Assembly: GCF_023856365.1 (NCBI RefSeq)
Contig: NC_064540.1
Span: 28,698,474-28,762,473 of the forward strand
DNA length: 64,000 bases
Reading direction: 5' to 3'
Source of the DNA: Brienomyrus brachyistius
Lineage: Eukaryota > Chordata > Actinopteri > Osteoglossiformes > Mormyridae
Below, in pieces: positions 11,051 through 22,319 of the stretch; the stretch's first letter is position 1; the number at the start of each line of letters is the position of its first letter. Made by a program: the position numbers and the translations under genes. The notes beneath the pieces were generated by a model. That model was not told where the DNA came from. It saw only the letters and a list, made by a program, of their open reading frames with translations, and searched no databases.

Positions 11051-12905
11051 TCATATTGATAGATCTTCACATATCCTCTGCCAGAACTTCTGCACTGGTA
11101 TGCAGGACCATATTGCATGCATGTAGTTCTCCACAAAGTTACCTGAGCAGTGGGTACATAGGTTTGAGTGTATAAGGCCCATTTGGAACATCCTTTGTCC
11201 TGTGTAGTGTATTCTATGGAGAGTTTTGTATTGTACAAGTTGCAAGTTGGGATTTTTAGTCATTTTGAAAGTGTTTAAACATATTTGATTTTGCTCTGGA
11301 TCAATGAATAGATCATGCTCCCACTTTGAGGTTGGGAGGGAAATTGAGTCATCTATTTTTGATAATAACTTATACAATTTTGATAATAATTTGGGGCAAG
11401 AGAGATGTAAAAATTCAAGTACCCATGGAGGTATTTCTAAATTAAACTGATTAGGGTTGAACCTCGCCTGAATAATGGACTTCACTTGCTGATACTCAAG
11501 AAATTTATTGTTGCTAATTCCATATTTTGAGACAAGTTCCTTGAATGTGAACTTTCCTGTTTTGAATAACATGTTCTAGATTTATAATCCCTTTATCGCG
11601 CCATACAGGAAAGTTCAATGCTTTCTTTTTCTGGCAAATATCTGGATTGTTTCAAATGGGTGTTAGATTGCAGGGGATAAGTGCAGACCAGGTTTTTAAA
11701 AATTCCCACCAGGCTGTCAATGAGGTGTTAATACTAAGGCTTTTAAAACAGTTATGACACTTAATGCTAGGGCTTATAAAGGGTAGATCAGAGACTTTTA
11801 CTTCTCTACAGATTGCTTGTTCTAAGTCCAGCCATGGACTGTCTACTGGGCTTGATTTAATCCAATTTGATACATAATGCAATCTGTTGGCTAAGGCGTA
11901 CTGATAGAAATTTGGTAGTTCTAGACCTCCATTACCTTTAGCTTTTTGTAGGGTTTTTAAGCTTAATCGCGATGGTTTGTTCTTCCATAAAAATGATGAG
12001 ATGCTTGAGTCTAGTGATTTAAACCAAGCAATTAGAGGGTTTATTAGGGATCATTGAGAATAAGTAATTGATTTTAGGCAGGACCATCATTTTAATTGTG
12101 GCAATTCTACCCATGAGTGATATAGGTTGAGATTTCCATCGCATGAGATCATCTTCTACCTTTTTTAATACTGGAATGTGATTCATCTGTACCAAGTCTG
12201 AGAGCCTGGTGGAAAAATTTATGCCTGAGTACCTAAGGTTACCTGACTGCAACGGAGTAGCAGTTGTGTTTTGGAAATTACAATTCAAAGGCAGAACTGT
12301 AGATTTGCTCCAACTGATGGAGTAGTCTGATATACATGAGAACTTATCTATAAGTGATATTGTCCTAAGTAGAGAGGCTGGTGAGTTCCTAAGAAAGAGT
12401 AATACGTCATTTGCATACAGGCTTATATTATGGTCTATTTTTTCTGTTTGGATTCCTTTAATATCTACATTTTGTCTAATCGCCGCTGCTAGTGGCTCAA
12501 TGAAGATAATAAAAAGCGAGGGAGAGAGCGAGCAGCCCTGCCTGGTGCCCCTCTGCAAACAGAAGCTTCGAGAAACTAGTTCATTTGTCCTGACACATGC
12601 ATTTGGAGAGCTGTATAGTATTTTAATGCAGCTTATGAAGGATGAACCAAATCCAAATTTATGTAGAACTGCAAATAGAAATTTCCAATTTACTTTGTCA
12701 AATGCTTTCTCTGCATCTAGAGATATAACCGTGGTTTCTAATTTGTTAATGGAGCAGTAGTCTATAACATTCAGTAGTCTACGTGTATTATTGACTGAAT
12801 GTCTACCCTTGATAAAACCTGTTTGATCAGGATGTATAAGAGATGGAGTAACTTTTTCTAATATTTTAGCAAGGACTTTGCAAATTATTTTCAGATCTGA
12901 AAACA
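11051..12905 (-). pseudogene. L1-type LINE ORF2 (reverse transcriptase and C-terminal part), 5' truncated
   Basis: In minus-strand order, 12905-12046 carries the RT core: AKILEKVTPSLIHPDQTGFI, a TVISLDAEKAFDKVNW block, RGTRQGCSLSPSLF, and YANDVLLFL where YADD is expected, so a catalytic aspartate is lost. At 11882-11652 the frame continues (SPWLDLEQAICREVKVSDLP). At 11572-11051 comes the C-terminal zinc-knuckle-like part (CTHCSGNFVENYMHAIWSC). At least two frame changes separate these blocks, so it is a dead copy. The 5' side stops abruptly at about 12905, typical of 5'-truncated LINE insertion. Clade L1/Tx1 is assigned by motif style. Confidence 0.8.
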
Positions 12906-13080
12906 CTGGGAACACTACAAAACAAACAGACCATGAGGGGTCAAAAAGCAAAATATAAAAAAATAGAAATTAACTACAAAAATAACTCAGGGTGAATCTC
13001 ATCCAGAGCCATCTCTGTCAGTGAGCGAGGCTGCTGGAACACAAAGGCTGCTGGGATTGCCGCAGAGATTACTGGGATTG

Positions 13081-13552
13081 CTGCACTGTGAGGGAGTGGT
13101 GTAGACGCGAGGTGCACTTGTGTTGTGCACCCCTTATTGCCCACATTGGCAGCACACCCCTTTCTGGGCACACGTATGGCCCGTAAAGGGGCCAGACTAA
13201 TTGAGGATCCCTAAGTTAGGGAAAACGGACGGCGCCCCCCGTGGTTCCTTTGCCTGCAGCTTCGCCCCTCGTGGTTCCCGTGCCTGCAGCTTCGCCTCCC
13301 ATGGTTCCATGCCGGTGGTTCCTGCTACACCTACCACGATTCCCGTGCCGGCAGTTCCTGCTTCACCTCCTGTGGTTCCTGCTGAGTCCCCTGTGGTTCC
13401 TGTGCCAGCAGTTCCTGCTGAGTCCTCCGTGGTTCCTGTGCCGGCGTCTTCCATCAGGCTTGTGGTTTCCTTGCATGTTTCTATAATAAATCCCTTGTTT
13501 CCTGCTTCCTCGCCTCCCTGCTCCTGCTTCCCCAGTCAGCGTGCACGACAAA
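13081..13552 (+). mobile_element. Proline-rich LTR element, decayed copy with LTR tail
   Basis: A GC-rich segment has repeats of the type GTGGTTCCTGTGCC coding Val-Pro/Pro-Ala strings. The stretch GGCACACGTATGGCCCGTAA resembles the corresponding part of copy B near 6983. From 13489 an AATAAATCCCTTGTTTCCTG tail and the terminal ...GCACGACA look like an LTR 3' end. There is no upstream LTR. The assignment is moderate. Confidence 0.4.
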
Positions 13553-13616
13553 AACCAAACATTGTTTGTTTTGAATGTTTCAAAATTGTTTTTTGATTCA
13601 AAATTGCCATCTCTAT

Positions 13617-13682
13617 AATGTCTTATGAGGAGAGCTTAGCTGAGCTGAATCTGTTCAGCCTCGCACAAAGGAGATTAACCGT
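13617..13682 (+). pseudogene. CR1-type LINE C-terminal scrap
   Basis: The + strand reads MSYEESLAELNLFSLAQRRL, matching the C-terminal block (SYEERL..LNLFSLKQRRL) encoded on the opposite strand by the adjacent LINE at 13745-16247. It is the relic of a second CR1 insertion in inverted orientation. Confidence 0.6.
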
Positions 13683-14198
13683 CTTGAGTTGACGGCATCG
13701 TTTGTGTATTTCCCATGTATTTCAGTTCATAACTCGGTGAAATCTTAAGAACATAAGAACATAAGAACTATACAAACGAGAGAAGGCCATTCGGCCCATC
13801 AAGCTCGCTTGGGGAGAACTTAACTAATAGCTCAGAGTTGTAAAAATCTTATCTAACTCTGATTTAAAGGAACCCAAGGATTCAGCTTGCACTACGTTAT
13901 CAGGAAGGCTATTCCAGACTCTGACTACACACTGTGTAAAGAAGTGCTTCCTTAAATCCAGCTTGAAATGTTCTCCCGCTAATTTCCACCTATGGCCACG
14001 AGTTGGCCACGATGCTGACTAGTTATATGAGTAACTATTTGGTTGAACAGCGTCCAAACCTGTTAGAATCTTATATACCTGGATCATGTCCCCCCTCAGT
14101 CTCCTTTGCTTGAGACTGAACAGATTTAGCTCAAGTAACCTTTCCTCGTATGACATTCCTCTAAGACCAGGAATCATTTCTGTGGCCCTACGCTGCAC

Positions 14199-15647
14199 CT
14201 ATTCTAAGGCCACAATGTCCTTTTTAAGATATGGTGACCAAACCTGCACACAATATTCTAGGTGAGGTCTCACCAAGGAATTGTATAATCTTAGCATTAC
14301 CTCCCTGGACTTAAACTCCACACACCTGGAAATATACCCCAACATCCTATTGGCCTTTTTTATTGCTTCCCCACACTGGCGAGAATGGGACATGGAAGCA
14401 TCAACATACACACCAAGGTCTTTCTCATGATCAGCTACCTTTATTTCAGTGACACCCATGAAATACCTGTACTTTATATTTCTGCTCCCTAGATGGAGTA
14501 CCTTACATTTATCGACGTTAAATTTCATCTGCCAGGTATCGGCCCAGTCACTAATTAAATCAAGATCCCGCTGTAGCTGCTGAGCCGCTAATTCAGTATC
14601 TGCTACACCACCCACCTTGGTGTCATCTGCAAATTTCACCAGTTTACTGTATATATTGGTATCCATATCATTTATGTAAATTAGGAACAATAGTGGTCCT
14701 AAAATCGAACCCTGCGGTACCCCACTATGAACACAAGTCCACTGTGACATTGTGCCTCTTATAACTACTCGCTGTTTCCTATCTGTTAACCAGTTATCAA
14801 TCCAGGTCGCTACGGTACCTAAAATACCTGTCGCTTTGAGTCTAAGTAGGAGCCTCTTGTGGGGGACAACATCAAAAGCCTTTTGGAAATCTAAGTAGAT
14901 GACATCATAGGCCTTCTTATCGTCAACTTCCTGAATAGCTTCCTCAAAAAACTCCAACAGATTCGTTAAACAGGATCTACCTCTCCTAAATCCATGCTGG
15001 CTATCCCGCAAAATGTTATTGGAGTCCAGGTAATCTACCATTTTCTCTTTGATTATAGCCTCCATTACTTTACCAGTTATACAAGTTAGACTGATTGGCC
15101 TGTAGTTAGACAAATTACTTCTATCCCCTTTTTTGAAAATGGGCGTTATGAAGGCGTGCTTCCAATCAGAAGGTACCATACCTTCAGATAAGGATTTTTG
15201 AAACAGTAAAGTTAAGGGTCGGCAAATAATATCCCTCATCTCTTTTAACACTATAGGTAAGATGCCATCAGGGCCCTGTGATTTATTTATTTTGAGCTTA
15301 GCTAGGCTTTGCAAAACATCTACTTCAGTTATATATATATTATATATATTAGCTATAGACGATGCTGGATCAGTAATAACTGGTAAATTACTAAGGTCCT
15401 CAACAGTGAATACCCGTGCAAAACTATCATTGAACTCATTTACTATATCAATGTCGTTTACTATTATAAGACCCTTACTATCCTGCAGATTAGTAATTTC
15501 AGGTTTTAGAGCTCTTTTAGAGTTAAAATACTGGAAGAAACTTTTAACGTCATCCTTAGCTTCCAATGCAACCATCCTTTCGACATTTCTTTTAGCTCGT
15601 CTAATATCATTTTTTAATGTAGACTTCCTGCTTAATTCTGTCATCAT
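14199..15647 (-). pseudogene. CR1-type LINE reverse transcriptase frame
   Basis: An open stretch of 482 codons. In order: a linker (RAKRNVERMVALEAKDDVKS), fingers (WKHAFITPIFKKGDRSNLSN), the YRPISL motif, VIYLDFQKAFDVVPH with the first catalytic Asp, HSGVPQGSILGPLLFLIY, then KFADDTKVGG with the catalytic ADD pair intact, and a thumb/C-terminal region (NSLVRPHLEYCVQVWSP). The product would copy its own RNA at a nicked target. The frame is closed upstream by a TAA next to 15650 and the true protein would begin in the endonuclease, so this is a broken ORF2, not a host gene. The C-terminal region continues out of frame to about 13800. Confidence 0.9.
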
Positions 15648-15792
15648 CAGTTATTTTCCATTGCTGGAACAAAGCCCCTTTCCTCCTTACTTTATACTTT
15701 ATTTCCCTAGTAAACCACCTAGGTTGCAATTTCCTAGATTTATTCTTGCTGGAAACAGGTATGAAGTCCTCTTGCACTTGCAATAATGTGCT

Positions 15793-16227
15793 TTAAAAAA
15801 ATTCCCAGGCCACTTCAACAGTTTTGTTATTTAACTCCATCCAGTTCACAGTTTCTAGTTTTAGTCTCATACACTTAAAGTCAGCCTTCCTAACATTATA
15901 TATTTTTGATTTGGACTTAGCTCTTCGAACACTAAACTTAACCTCAAATTTGACAATGTTATGATCGCTACTGTCAAGTGGTTCTAAAACGTCTAATTTA
16001 CCAATCCTGTCCTGGTTATTAGAGAGAACAAGATCAAGAATGGCATCTCCTCTGGTAGGGGTGTTAACAAACTGAGTACAAAAACAATCCTGTACTAATT
16101 CCACCATCTCCAGTTCATTTTCTGAAGAGCTAGTGACAATGTCCCACTGCATTCCTGGTAGATTAAAATCACCCATAACTACCACATCATTTTTATTGCT
16201 CATAGTCCTAATATCACTGTATAACAA
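15793..16227 (-). pseudogene. CR1-type LINE endonuclease, C-terminal half
   Basis: The minus frame reads VVVMGDFNLPGMQWD, the APE-type endonuclease motif with its catalytic Asp and Asn. It then has ILDLVLSNN and PLDSSDHNIVKFEV, whose SDH holds the catalytic Asp-His pair. The N-terminal half lies beyond the Tc1 insertion at 17878-18125. The domain nicks target DNA for reverse transcription. It stops before the RT frame, so the copy is inactive. Confidence 0.85.
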
Positions 16228-16247
16228 TCTGCTTTCCTCAGCAGCTA

Positions 16248-17877
16248 CAGTATCTCACAAAAGTGAGTACACCCCTCACATTTTTGTAAATATTTTATTA
16301 TATCTTTTCAAGGGACAACGCTAAAGATATGAAACTCTGATAGAATGTAAAGTAATCAGTGTACAGCTTGTATAATGGTGTAAAGTTGATGTCCCCTCAA
16401 AATAACTCAACACACAGCCATTAATGTCTGAACTGCTGGCAACAAAAGTGAGTACACCCCTAAATGAAAATGCCCAAATTGTGCCCAATTAGCACTTTTC
16501 CCTTCCTGTTGTCATGTCACTCGTTAGTGTTACAAGGTCTCAGGTGTCCTTGGGGAGCAGGTGTGTTAAATTTGGTGTTATCGCTCTCACACTCTCATAC
16601 TGGTCACTAGACGTTTAACATGGCACCTCATGGCAAAGAATTCTCTGAGGATATGAAAGAAAGACTTATTGCTCTACACAAAGATGGCCTAGGTCATTGA
16701 TAACACCCTGAAACTTAGCTGCAACACGGTGGCTAAGACCATACAGCGGTTTAAAAGGACAGGTTCCACTCAGAACAGGCCCCGCCATGGTAGACCAAAG
16801 AAGTTGAGTGCACGTGCTCAGCATCATGTCCAGAGGTTGGCTTTTGAAAATAGACGTGTGAGTGCTGCCAGCATTGCTGCAGAGGTTGAAGGGATGGGGA
16901 GCCAGCCTGTCAGTGCTCAGACCATACGCCGCACACTGCATCAAATTGGTCTGCATGGCTGTCGTCCTAGAAGAAAGCCTCTTCTAAAGATGGTGCACAA
17001 GAAAGCCCGCAAACAGTTTGCTGAAGACAAGCAGACTAAGGACATGGAATACTGGAACCACATCCTGTGGTCTGATGAGACCAAGATAAACTTATTTGGT
17101 TCAGATGGTGTCAAGCGTGTGTGGCGGCGACCAGGTGAGGAGTACAAAGACAGATGTGTCTTGCCTACAGTCAAGCATGGTGGTGGGAGTGCCATGGTTT
17201 GGGGCTGCATGAGTGCTGCCGGCACTGGGGAACTACAGTTCATTGAGGGAACCATGAATGACAACATGTACTGTGCCATACTGAAGAAGAGCATGATCCC
17301 CTGCCTTCGGAAACTGGGCCGTAGAGCAGTATTCCAACATGATAATGACCCCAAACACACTTCCAAGACAACCACTGCCTTGCTGAAGAAACTGAGGGAA
17401 AAGGTGCTGGACTGGCCAAGCATGTCTCCAGACCTAAACCCTATTGAGTATCTGTGGGGCATCCTCAAACGGAAGGTGGAGAAGCGCAAGGTGTCTAACA
17501 TCCACTAGCTTCGTGACGTGATCAAGAAGGAGTGGAAGAGGATTCCCGTGGCAACCTGTGAAGCTCGAGTGAACTCCATGCCCAAGAGAGTTAAGGCAGT
17601 GCTGGAAAATAATGGTGGCCACACAAAATATTGACACTGGGCACAATTTGGGCATTTTCATTTAGGGGTGTACTCACTTTTGTTTCCAGCAGTTCAGACA
17701 TTAATGGCTGTGTGTTGAGTAATTTTGAGGGGACATCAACTTTACACCATTATACAAGCTGTACACTGATTACTTTACATTCTATCAGAGTTTCATATCT
17801 TTAGCGTTGTCCCTTGAAAAGATATAATAAAATATTTACAAAAATGTGAGGGGTGTACTCACTTTTGTGAGATACTG
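16248..17877 (+). mobile_element. Tc1-like transposon with 240-bp IR/DR ends, inserted in the CR1 endonuclease
   Basis: A complete 1630-bp element flanked by TA on both sides (16246-16247, 17878-17879). The inverted repeats 16248-16487 and 17638-17877 differ at only about 2 positions by eye. Each holds two direct repeats of the AAAAGTGAGTACACCCCT motif (outer and inner), the IR/DR layout of Sleeping Beauty-type fish elements. Removing it rejoins the two halves of the LINE endonuclease. Confidence 0.95.
16621..17634 (+). pseudogene. Tc1 transposase, one frameshift and one nonsense codon
   Basis: ATG at 16621 opens MAPHGKEFSEDMKERLIALH and meets TGA after GLGH. The main frame resumes after a small deletion (KTIQRFKRTGSTQN, paired helix-turn-helix with the GRPRK-like RHGRPKK hinge). 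The DDE catalytic core is intact: SDETKINLFG (first Asp), HDNDPKHTSK (second Asp) and SPDLNPIEYLWG (Glu, DD34E spacing). A TAG at 17506 replaces a sense codon before LRDVIKKEWKR and the usual C-terminus NNGGHTKY. The family length is about 340 residues and this copy spans all of it. The two lesions make it non-functional although the ends remain good. Confidence 0.92.
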
Positions 17878-18125
17878 TATATTAGGTGTTCTGTAACAAA
17901 CACTGACAATTAGGCTATTTGAGTTTTTAGCATCCAATTTTACCCATATTGCTTCCGTAGTTTTATTTATATCAGTAAGTTCCCTTGCCTGCAAGTTTTC
18001 CTTTACATATACTGCAACACCACCTCCCTTTTTTCCTATACGATCCTTACGGAACAACGTGTAACCATCCATATTATATTCTTGTCCATCCTTTTCACTC
18101 AACCACGCTATTATCTGTTGATAGA
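17878..18125 (-). pseudogene. CR1-type LINE endonuclease, N-terminal part
   Basis: The minus frame reads AWLSEKDGQEYNMDGYTLFR, then KKGGGVAVYVKENL and SLIVSVCYRTPNI, typical of the APE endonuclease before the GDFN motif. It continues across the Tc1 insertion into 15793-16227. The 5' end is truncated near 18125, before the start of the domain. Confidence 0.85.
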
Positions 18126-18289
18126 TGTATGTCATGTCTTTAATGCCTTCTCAGATGTTCCTTTCTCTTTAACAATTCTCATGTAAATGCAGAGTTGAGC
18201 AGAACACTGCAGGTGGTGAGAAAAGAGTAGGGGAGACTGTGCAAAGGAATTTAAGCAAGAATAGTCACAAGTGAAGAGAAATCCAGGAA

Positions 18290-18735
18290 CAGTCAACGTG
18301 TTGGACAAAAACACATGGCGCCAAGCCCTCTACCTTTAATGTGTGGGGAAAATGAAGTGACAGAGCTTTGTAACCTTTTTAATATAGGATTCACTGATAT
18401 AAAGCAAAATCATAGGGATTTCAAAGACAATTCCAGTGCAACAATGCACAAGTCCCTTCTCAAACATAAACATGCAATTGAAACCATTGCTGCAAGCAGT
18501 GCAGAGTGTGAGTGGGGGTTCTTGGGGTAAATGCTTTTGTGATACTATTTCATTCCGAACTGAGAATTGAAAATATTACCCCAATAATGTTTGATATAAT
18601 TATTGGCCCTCCTCTCATTTCTTAGAACCCCACAAAGTTTGTAAAGAAGTGGGTGGCAACAAATGGTCTGCTGAACATTTAGTATGTGAACAAGGTTCAA
18701 TACTGCGCAGGTGTCTGCAGCCAATCTGGGATCTG
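18290..18735 (+). pseudogene. hAT transposase C-terminal (dimerisation) relic
   Basis: The + strand frame 18315-18530 ends in IETIAASSAECEWGFLG, matching the SSAECERGFS dimerisation motif of hAT transposases and their domesticated relatives. A frame change follows, then RIENITPIMFDIIIGPPL, which matches the next block of the same domain. The frame has stops, so this is a relic. The N-terminal and catalytic parts are absent. Confidence 0.65.
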
Positions 18736-19299
18736 ATGAAGTAAATGATATATGAATAGGGAGAAATAACTTATGTACAAAAGTTAAGGAAATTTCATTG
18801 AGTTCTTTGCAATAAAACTTTAGAGGATTATGGAAGACAATAAAGATTTCAATGTCAGTATAACTGAAAGACCTAAAAGATTTTTTTTTCTCAAAAATGT
18901 TTTTTTTTTCTGTCACAAAAAAATCTATAATTTTAATTAAAAATAATAAAGCTACCCTTGTTTTCATTATTGTTACTGTAGCCGAATTGTTAATGTCCCA
19001 CCCCCCAGGCCCAACCAGAGCCCCCACCTCCCTCCAAGACACCAAATCTCAATTTAAACCCTGATAAAATCTATATATATATATATATATTGTAGGAATA
19101 TATATGGGCCCAAATACTCAGCCCACGTGGGCTGACTGTGGGCCCAGTTTGGGATGTGTGCGTGCGTGTGTGTATCCTGCTGGCATATTTATTGAGCCAT
19201 GATTTAAAGGCAAATATATTTTGTTTGATAAATCCGATTTTAATAACAAGGCAAATGCTGCAGCCACCCAATTTATTTATTTTAAATCATTTCTTTTAT
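18736..19299. other. AT-rich intergenic with (TA)n
   Basis: Contains a short TA run (19071-19090) and a GGGCCC/CCCACGTGGG palindromic patch (19105-19155) related to the array at 22320-22685. No gene was seen. Confidence 0.5.
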
Positions 19300-19304
19300 T
19301 TTAA

Positions 19305-19424
19305 TTTTACCGCGCGCGGGGTCGTTTTTTTCATGCAGCTCGCGCGTTTTTTTTTGTAATTAAGCGCTGCACCGCAGGAGGAATTCAGCAGTAGCCGGCG
19401 GCGGTAGAAGTGGAATTCTGCACA
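19305..19424 (+). other. Possible first (non-coding) exon with a strong splice donor
   Basis: A local CpG-rich patch (CGCGCGCGGGG, CTCGCGCG, GCCGGCGGCGG) ends in CTGCACAG|GTGAGTAA, a near-perfect donor. The only ATG upstream of the donor meets a stop after eight codons. It could be a 5' UTR exon of a small unidentified gene (see 21703-21836). Support is weak. Confidence 0.25.
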
Positions 19425-20566
19425 GGTGAGTAACATACCTGCCAGTTTGACTGTCACTATTGTATTAAATCATCAGTACTCTCGCAGTATTGAAAGCTGC
19501 CGAATTACTTGAGCTCGGGTTATTTACTAGTGAACGTTTTAGCTAGCTGATCACGAATCAAGCTAATAGCATACACTGTTTTAGCATTTAGCCCCTTCTG
19601 AAATAAAATGTGTTAAACATTTCGCTCAGAACGTTTGTGAAAGTTTAGAATTCCTCCAAAAATTATAGCTATATCATTGCTTGCTAAGCAACTGCCCCTG
19701 GCAGCTCTTCTTTGTTGCCCAGGTGTCCTGGGCCGTTGACAGGGCCGAACCGGGCCGCAAAAACTGCAAGGTAGTGGTGTGGGATACTGCAAAATTTGGT
19801 ATCGATTTTATACTACATAAACAGAGATCCAGTATCACCGATACCAATACTTTTTACTTATAAAAATAGCTTTCATGTATAGGAGAGCAGTGTGTCATGA
19901 TTTATGAAGTGAATGCATCATCAATATGCTAAATCTCAATGCGTTTTCATGATTACAAAATGATTTTGCAATTTTTGCTTTCTACTGTTAATTAATAATC
20001 GTGCTAATCGTGCATTATAAAACCCATAGGAGAACTTTACTGGAGAACAATGGATGTTTTAAAACTTAAATTCTCTGTTCAATTTTTGTTCAGAAATAAT
20101 ATACAATTACTCCATTTCATTACACTACAAGTTATACTAAGTTGGCACCATCTGGACTTTCATAGTTGTCAGATCACTACACAACTTGTAATTGGGAGTC
20201 TTGAAGTTGCTGTGGTTTACACACTAGATGACTGATCAGGAGGAATTGCTGACGTGTCCCTTTGGTCTCCAAATTATATTTTGTTTGCGAGAACACGTGA
20301 ATGACACCCGGAAATGTATATGTGTTGAACAGTCCTTTTACTAGAATTTAATATCTTAACATTGGTAAATTGCTATGGATGCTAGCTTTACAGATGGCTT
20401 ATTTTTATTCTTTTTCTAAGCTGACTTTAATTTTTATGTATAAAGGCTTTAAAATAGACTGTAATTCAATTTTGTAGTTGACGGGTTAACTTATATTTAA
20501 ACCATAAAAAGTGCACATTTTAACTTGTCCAATTTTTTTCTTTTTTCCTTTTCTTTAACACACCAG

Positions 20567-20593
20567 GCACAGGTGGACAGTGTTCTTTGCCAC
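20567..20593 (+). other. Possible 27-nt internal exon
   Basis: A pyrimidine-rich ACACACCAG acceptor is followed 27 nt later by CCAC|GTAAGTA. Both sites are good but the short length makes a chance pairing plausible. Confidence 0.15.
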
Positions 20594-20881
20594 GTAAGTA
20601 CTTTGAATTTAATATTCTGCCATGTTTTTACTAATGTATCTGTTGCAGGTTTGTGCTCATTTGTCATTTTCAGCTCTGAGATGATTGCACTTGCAAGCCT
20701 AAAACATGTAATAGCTACTTGATGGCAAACAGAAATTCTCTCCCTCTGCTCAACTTCATTCGTGTGATCGTGTGTCTATAAGATGATGAAGAAAAGAATA
20801 GCGTCAACAGACTGTATGGTTTTAATGTTTAAGTTGATGGCCACACTAATGAATTCAATTAAATTGAGTATATTTGTTTAA

Positions 20882-21149
20882 GGGGGCGGCATGGTGGTGC
20901 AGTGGTTAGCACTGTTGCCTCGCACCTCTAGAACCCGGGTTCGAGTCTCCGCCTGGACATGCTGAGACTAATTGGAGTTCCTAAATTGCCTGTATGAGTG
21001 CATGTGTGAGTACATGGTGTGTGAGTGTGCCCTGTGATGGGTTGGTCCCCCCTCCTAGGTTGTTCCCTGCTTCATGCCCATTGCTTCTGGGATAGGCTCC
21101 CGACCCCCCGCGACCAAGTAGGATAAGAGGTTTGGAAAATGGATGGATG
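20882..21149 (+). mobile_element. V-SINE (DANA-like), internally deleted
   Basis: Starts GGGCGGCATGGTGGTGCAGTG. A box-A-like TGGTGCAGTGG and a box-B-like GGGTTCGAGTCTC mark the tRNA-derived promoter. The central part is deleted, and the end is a TGGATGGA tail. Compare the full copies at 26964-27321 and 55111-55470. Confidence 0.9.
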
Positions 21150-21236
21150 CTTATTATAGATGTTCAGCTATACAAAAGCACCTTGATGTATTTAACATGG
21201 AAGATGCTCTTTAAAGCAATATGAAAACATTTGAAG

Positions 21237-21357
21237 TCCATCCATTCATTTTCCAAACCGCTTATCTTACTGGGTCACGGGGGGTCCGGAGCCTATCCCA
21301 GAAGCAATGAGCACGAGGCAGGGAACAACCCAGGATGGGGGGCCAGCCCATCGCAGA
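21237..21357 (-). mobile_element. V-SINE, 5'-truncated
   Basis: Reverse copy beginning with ATCCATTCATTTTCCAAACC. Near-identical flanks (ACATTTGAAGTC on the left, ACATTTGAAATC on the right) are a target-site duplication with one or two changes. Confidence 0.85.
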
Positions 21358-21702
21358 CATTTGAAATCATTTAAAAGAAAACTAGCAATAGAATAGCTGT
21401 TCAAATTGCTGTTCTTCCCTTCAAATCCTGGTCTTGAGTATTAAGGTTAAAGGCTTTTTCAGTGTGATAGCTGTATTACAGCATATCAGCAGTGGTTACG
21501 TATGAGAAGTCTGAAAATTTTGCACATTGAGTTATTTGTTTAGCAGGTGTCAAGGGCTGTGGTATTTCTCCTCTTTAACTTCTGTCAAAACCTTTGCCGC
21601 TGAAGTTGGCCTCAGTTTCATTCTAAATGGTGTTATGCTATTTCTGATGTTGGCTTATACTGTGTATTATTACCTGAATAATAAGCTAAATGTGTTTTAC
21701 AG

Positions 21703-21836
21703 AGGCTCTTAAGAAGAATTCACTCACAGCAAAAGTGAACCAGAAAGAAGCTGAGAGACCACTGGCGAAGTGGTTCATTGGGGTCAGAGACAGAGGAGGA
21801 CAAGGGGCTTCCAGAATGCAGCCGAGACCGACATAA
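21703..21836 (+). CDS. Possible terminal coding exon of a small unidentified gene
   Basis: A TGTTTTACAG acceptor ends at 21702. In the frame that starts after two bases the exon reads 43-44 codons to TAA, including KKNSLTAKVNQKEAERPLA and KWFIGVRDRGGQ. An AATAAA follows at 21979, so a short 3' UTR is possible. The composition is coding-like (mixed, hydrophilic), but I recognise no family and the upstream exons are uncertain (candidates at 19305-19424 and 20567-20593). It could equally be a chance frame of this length. If real, the gene would lie about 1.7 kb upstream of csf1 on the same strand. Confidence 0.25.
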
Positions 21837-22319
21837 GTAGTAGGCCTAATGAGCAGCTGTTCTGTTCTTTTGTTGTTCAGTGTTGTTTTAGTATGTGCTG
21901 CATTGAGAATGTTGCAAATGCTCTTTAATGGTGCTTTTATTAGGAATAGCATATATTCTTTTATTAAGAAAAGCACATAATAAAGCTGACCTTATGGTTT
22001 TGAGCTGTTAATAAGCTATGAAAGCTTTAAGAAGGTATAACTTCTTTAATAATATTATAAATAAAAGTTGTTGAATTTGAAAAGAAAAAGTCTCACCGTG
22101 TGCTCTAATGTTTTGTACTGTGGTAATTTAAGTATACATGTCTAAAAATGCTGTCATGTTAATATTGTAGTTCATCTGTGAATGAGGGAGGCATACAGAG
22201 GTTTTTTTTTTTCAATACTGATATATGTTTTTCTAGTCAATAGCAAGAGTAGATGCATCTAATGTGAAGCCTCAATCTGTTCTGTTCAGTTTGAATAGAC
22301 CTGTTATAGAACATGTGTA

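Larger units (their letters stand above)
13745..16247 (-). mobile_element. CR1-type LINE, 3' part (reverse transcriptase, 3' end)
   Basis: The 3' end at 13745 carries GAACATAAGAACATAAGAAC units followed by the GGCCATTCGGCCCATCAAGC signature. The body contains the RT frame 14199-15647 and the endonuclease C-terminal part 15793-16227. It is separated from its 5' piece (17878-18125) by a Tc1 insertion. Apart from a few stops and frameshifts the copy is well preserved. Confidence 0.85.

Noticed and set aside
12500..12760. 86-codon + strand frame
   Set aside because: Antisense shadow of the L1-type reverse transcriptase.
15262..15786. 174-codon + strand frame
   Set aside because: Antisense shadow of the CR1 RT/linker region.
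16941..17501. 186-codon minus-strand frame
   Set aside because: Antisense shadow of the Tc1 transposase.
20650..20709. Alternative csf1 first exon (MIALASLKH ending at GTAATA)
   Set aside because: Phase fits exon 2 but the donor is weak. The exon at 23741-23782 has a strong donor, a nearby TATA box and a better N-terminus.
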